Shown piece by piece: positions 62,841 through 64,000 of a DNA stretch of 64,000 bases (position 1 is its first letter; each line of letters starts with the position of its first letter). The translations under genes and the position numbers were made by a program. The notes under the pieces were generated by a model, which did no database searches, had not been told where the DNA came from, and was given only the letters and a program-made list of their open reading frames with translations. The stretch is from CALSMU01 sp965230225 (GTDB lineage Bacteria; Bacteroidota; Bacteroidia; Flavobacteriales_D; Parvicellaceae): assembly GCA_965230225.1 (NCBI GenBank), contig CBDDKM010000003.1:62001-126000 (forward strand), written 5' to 3'.

Positions 62841-63899
62841 ATGAAAACAATACCATCGAATCAATCGACTGTTTTTATTGGAAACGTTGCAGAGAGCAAT
62901 TTGAATAGCATCATTGCAAAATATGCTAAGGACCAAATTTTTGTTCTGGTAGATGAAAATACCGAACCATTGTTTGGGTATTTATTTGAAGGGGCTCCCG
63001 AATTGCAAAACGTAGAGCTAATTCAAGTGGAAAGTGGAGAGGCCAACAAAAATATCGAAACTGTATTTGGAGTGTGGAAGTACCTAAGCGACATTAATAT
63101 CCGTAGAAATGCTTTGTTGGTTAACTTAGGAGGGGGAGTAATTACCGATATGGGAGGTTTTATTGCTTCCACTTATAAACGTGGGATTGATTTTGTAAAT
63201 GTGCCAACCACTTTGTTGAGCATGGTGGATGCTTCTGTAGGAGGTAAAACTGGAATTGATTTGGATAATTTCAAGAATCAGGTTGGTGTATTTAATGAGC
63301 CTGTTTCTGTATACTGTGATGCTAACTTTTTGAATTCATTACCAAAAAATGAATTGATCTCCGGATATGCTGAAGTACTAAAGCACGGTTTGATTAAAGA
63401 TGCAAACTATTGGAGGTATTGTGTTGAAACGGGTTGGGAAAGCCTGGATTGGGATAAGGTAATTTATGAATCTGTGTTGATTAAAAACCAGATTGTGATG
63501 AATGACCCTAAGGAAAAAGGCGAAAGAAAACTATTGAATTTTGGGCATACCATAGGTCACGCCATTGAAACATGGATGTTGAACAACAATCAGCCAATTC
63601 TTCATGGAGAAGGAGTGGCAATAGGTATGATTTGTGAATCTTATTTGTCTAGTAAGGTTGTTGGAATGTCTACTGGTGAGTTAGAGCAAGTTTCAGCTGG
63701 AATCTTAAAGCTCTTCCCGAAAATAGAATTGCCGGAGGCTCACTTTGTAGAGTTGCTGGAGTTGATGAAGAACGATAAGAAGAACAATTCTGATGAAATC
63801 AACTTTACTATGCTTAAGGGCATTGGAGAAGGGGTGTTTGATAATACCAGTAATGCCGAATTAATTATTGAGTCTTTAAACTATTACCAAGGATTGTAG
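62841..63899 (+). CDS. aroB: 3-dehydroquinate synthase
   Basis: 352 residues. Second step of the shikimate pathway. The NAD-binding motif is NLGGGVITDMGGFIASTYKRG, followed by the substrate and zinc residues in DASVGGKTG, LISGYAEVLKHGLI and NFGHTIGHAIE. It starts just after the terminator of the previous gene, so its promoter lies in or before that short gap. aroA follows five bases later. Confidence 0.96.
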   Translation: MKTIPSNQSTVFIGNVAESNLNSIIAKYAKDQIFVLVDENTEPLFGYLFEGAPELQNVELIQVESGEANKNIETVFGVWKYLSDINIRRNALLVNLGGGVITDMGGFIASTYKRGIDFVNVPTTLLSMVDASVGGKTGIDLDNFKNQVGVFNEPVSVYCDANFLNSLPKNELISGYAEVLKHGLIKDANYWRYCVETGWESLDWDKVIYESVLIKNQIVMNDPKEKGERKLLNFGHTIGHAIETWMLNNNQPILHGEGVAIGMICESYLSSKVVGMSTGELEQVSAGILKLFPKIELPEAHFVELLELMKNDKKNNSDEINFTMLKGIGEGVFDNTSNAELIIESLNYYQGL

Positions 63900-63904
63900 A
63901 AAAA

Positions 63905-64000
63905 ATGAAAATACTTGCTCCTAAAGAATTGATTAATGGAGAGGTGGTATTAACAGCCTCTAAAAGTGAAAATAATCGTGCTTTAATCATAAAAGCACTT
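63905..64000 (+). CDS. aroA: 3-phosphoshikimate 1-carboxyvinyltransferase (EPSP synthase), 5' part only
   Basis: The first 32 residues are in the window and the frame is open at the right edge. ASKSENNRALIIKAL matches the N-terminal PEP/shikimate-binding motif of AroA. It forms an operon with aroB. Confidence 0.88.
   Translation, partial: MKILAPKELINGEVVLTASKSENNRALIIKAL

Noticed and set aside
1..64000. CRISPR arrays, insertion sequences, tRNA or rRNA genes
   Set aside because: I saw no regularly spaced repeats, transposase motifs or tRNA T-arm patterns, though weak tRNAs could be missed by eye.

Overview
The window looks like chromosome of a member of the Bacteroidota, most probably of the Flavobacteriales or a close relative. 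The evidence is low G+C, Bacteroidota-type -7 promoter boxes (TAnnTTTG) in front of several genes, few Shine-Dalgarno sequences, and marker families such as DUF4290 beside murA, DUF5916, DUF1343 (NamZ), DUF4139 and the block rsfS-ftsH-cdsA. I recognise no rRNA, tRNA, CRISPR array, insertion sequence or prophage.

Layout. 1-10362 (minus) is a three-gene signalling operon: a SpoIIE-type phosphatase, a 2808-residue hybrid histidine kinase with about twelve PAS and four GAF domains, and a receiver/LytS-type kinase that runs off the left edge. 10363-10793 has no protein gene but holds a strongly base-paired segment ending in a clear terminator, probably a structured RNA. 10794-22872 carries an M16 peptidase, an O-methyltransferase, an enlarged LolC/E-type permease, a NamZ-like muramidase, a DUF5916 protein, an orphan exported coiled-coil protein and a 3-hydroxyacyl-CoA dehydrogenase. 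22931-31017 holds a cysteine-rich lipoprotein, cdsA-ftsH-rsfS, birA, pyrE, a Nudix hydrolase and tyrS, which has a one-base frameshift. 31014-46646 holds a DUF4139/M15 lipoprotein operon, a queuosine-precursor transporter, a sigma-54 activator without DNA-binding domain, a NatAB-type ABC exporter, grpE-dnaJ, a TlpA-like thioredoxin, DUF4290-murA and uvrD.

46763-53933 is the most distinctive accessory region: seven tightly packed, partly overlapping genes (GT-C/TPR membrane protein, KAS III, acyl carrier protein, second KAS III, SDR reductase, polyprenyl-phosphate-type GT2 and a PseH-like GNAT). Together they could build a short acyl chain on a dedicated carrier protein, put it on a sugar, and move that sugar to a lipid carrier and then to an exported acceptor. 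A sulfotransferase gene converges on this operon.

55003-61896 (minus) is a thiamine operon under a TPP riboswitch: thiS-thiC-thiD-(small membrane protein)-thiE-thiG-(SpoU methylase)-(GNAT)-thiH. The right edge has an enoyl-CoA hydratase, aroB and the start of aroA.

Details worth attention are a fosfomycin-insensitive-type MurA (Asp for the catalytic Cys), a DnaJ with only one of two zinc centres, a 130-residue cysteine-bearing insertion in the Lol permease, and promoters so close to start codons that some mRNAs should be leaderless.
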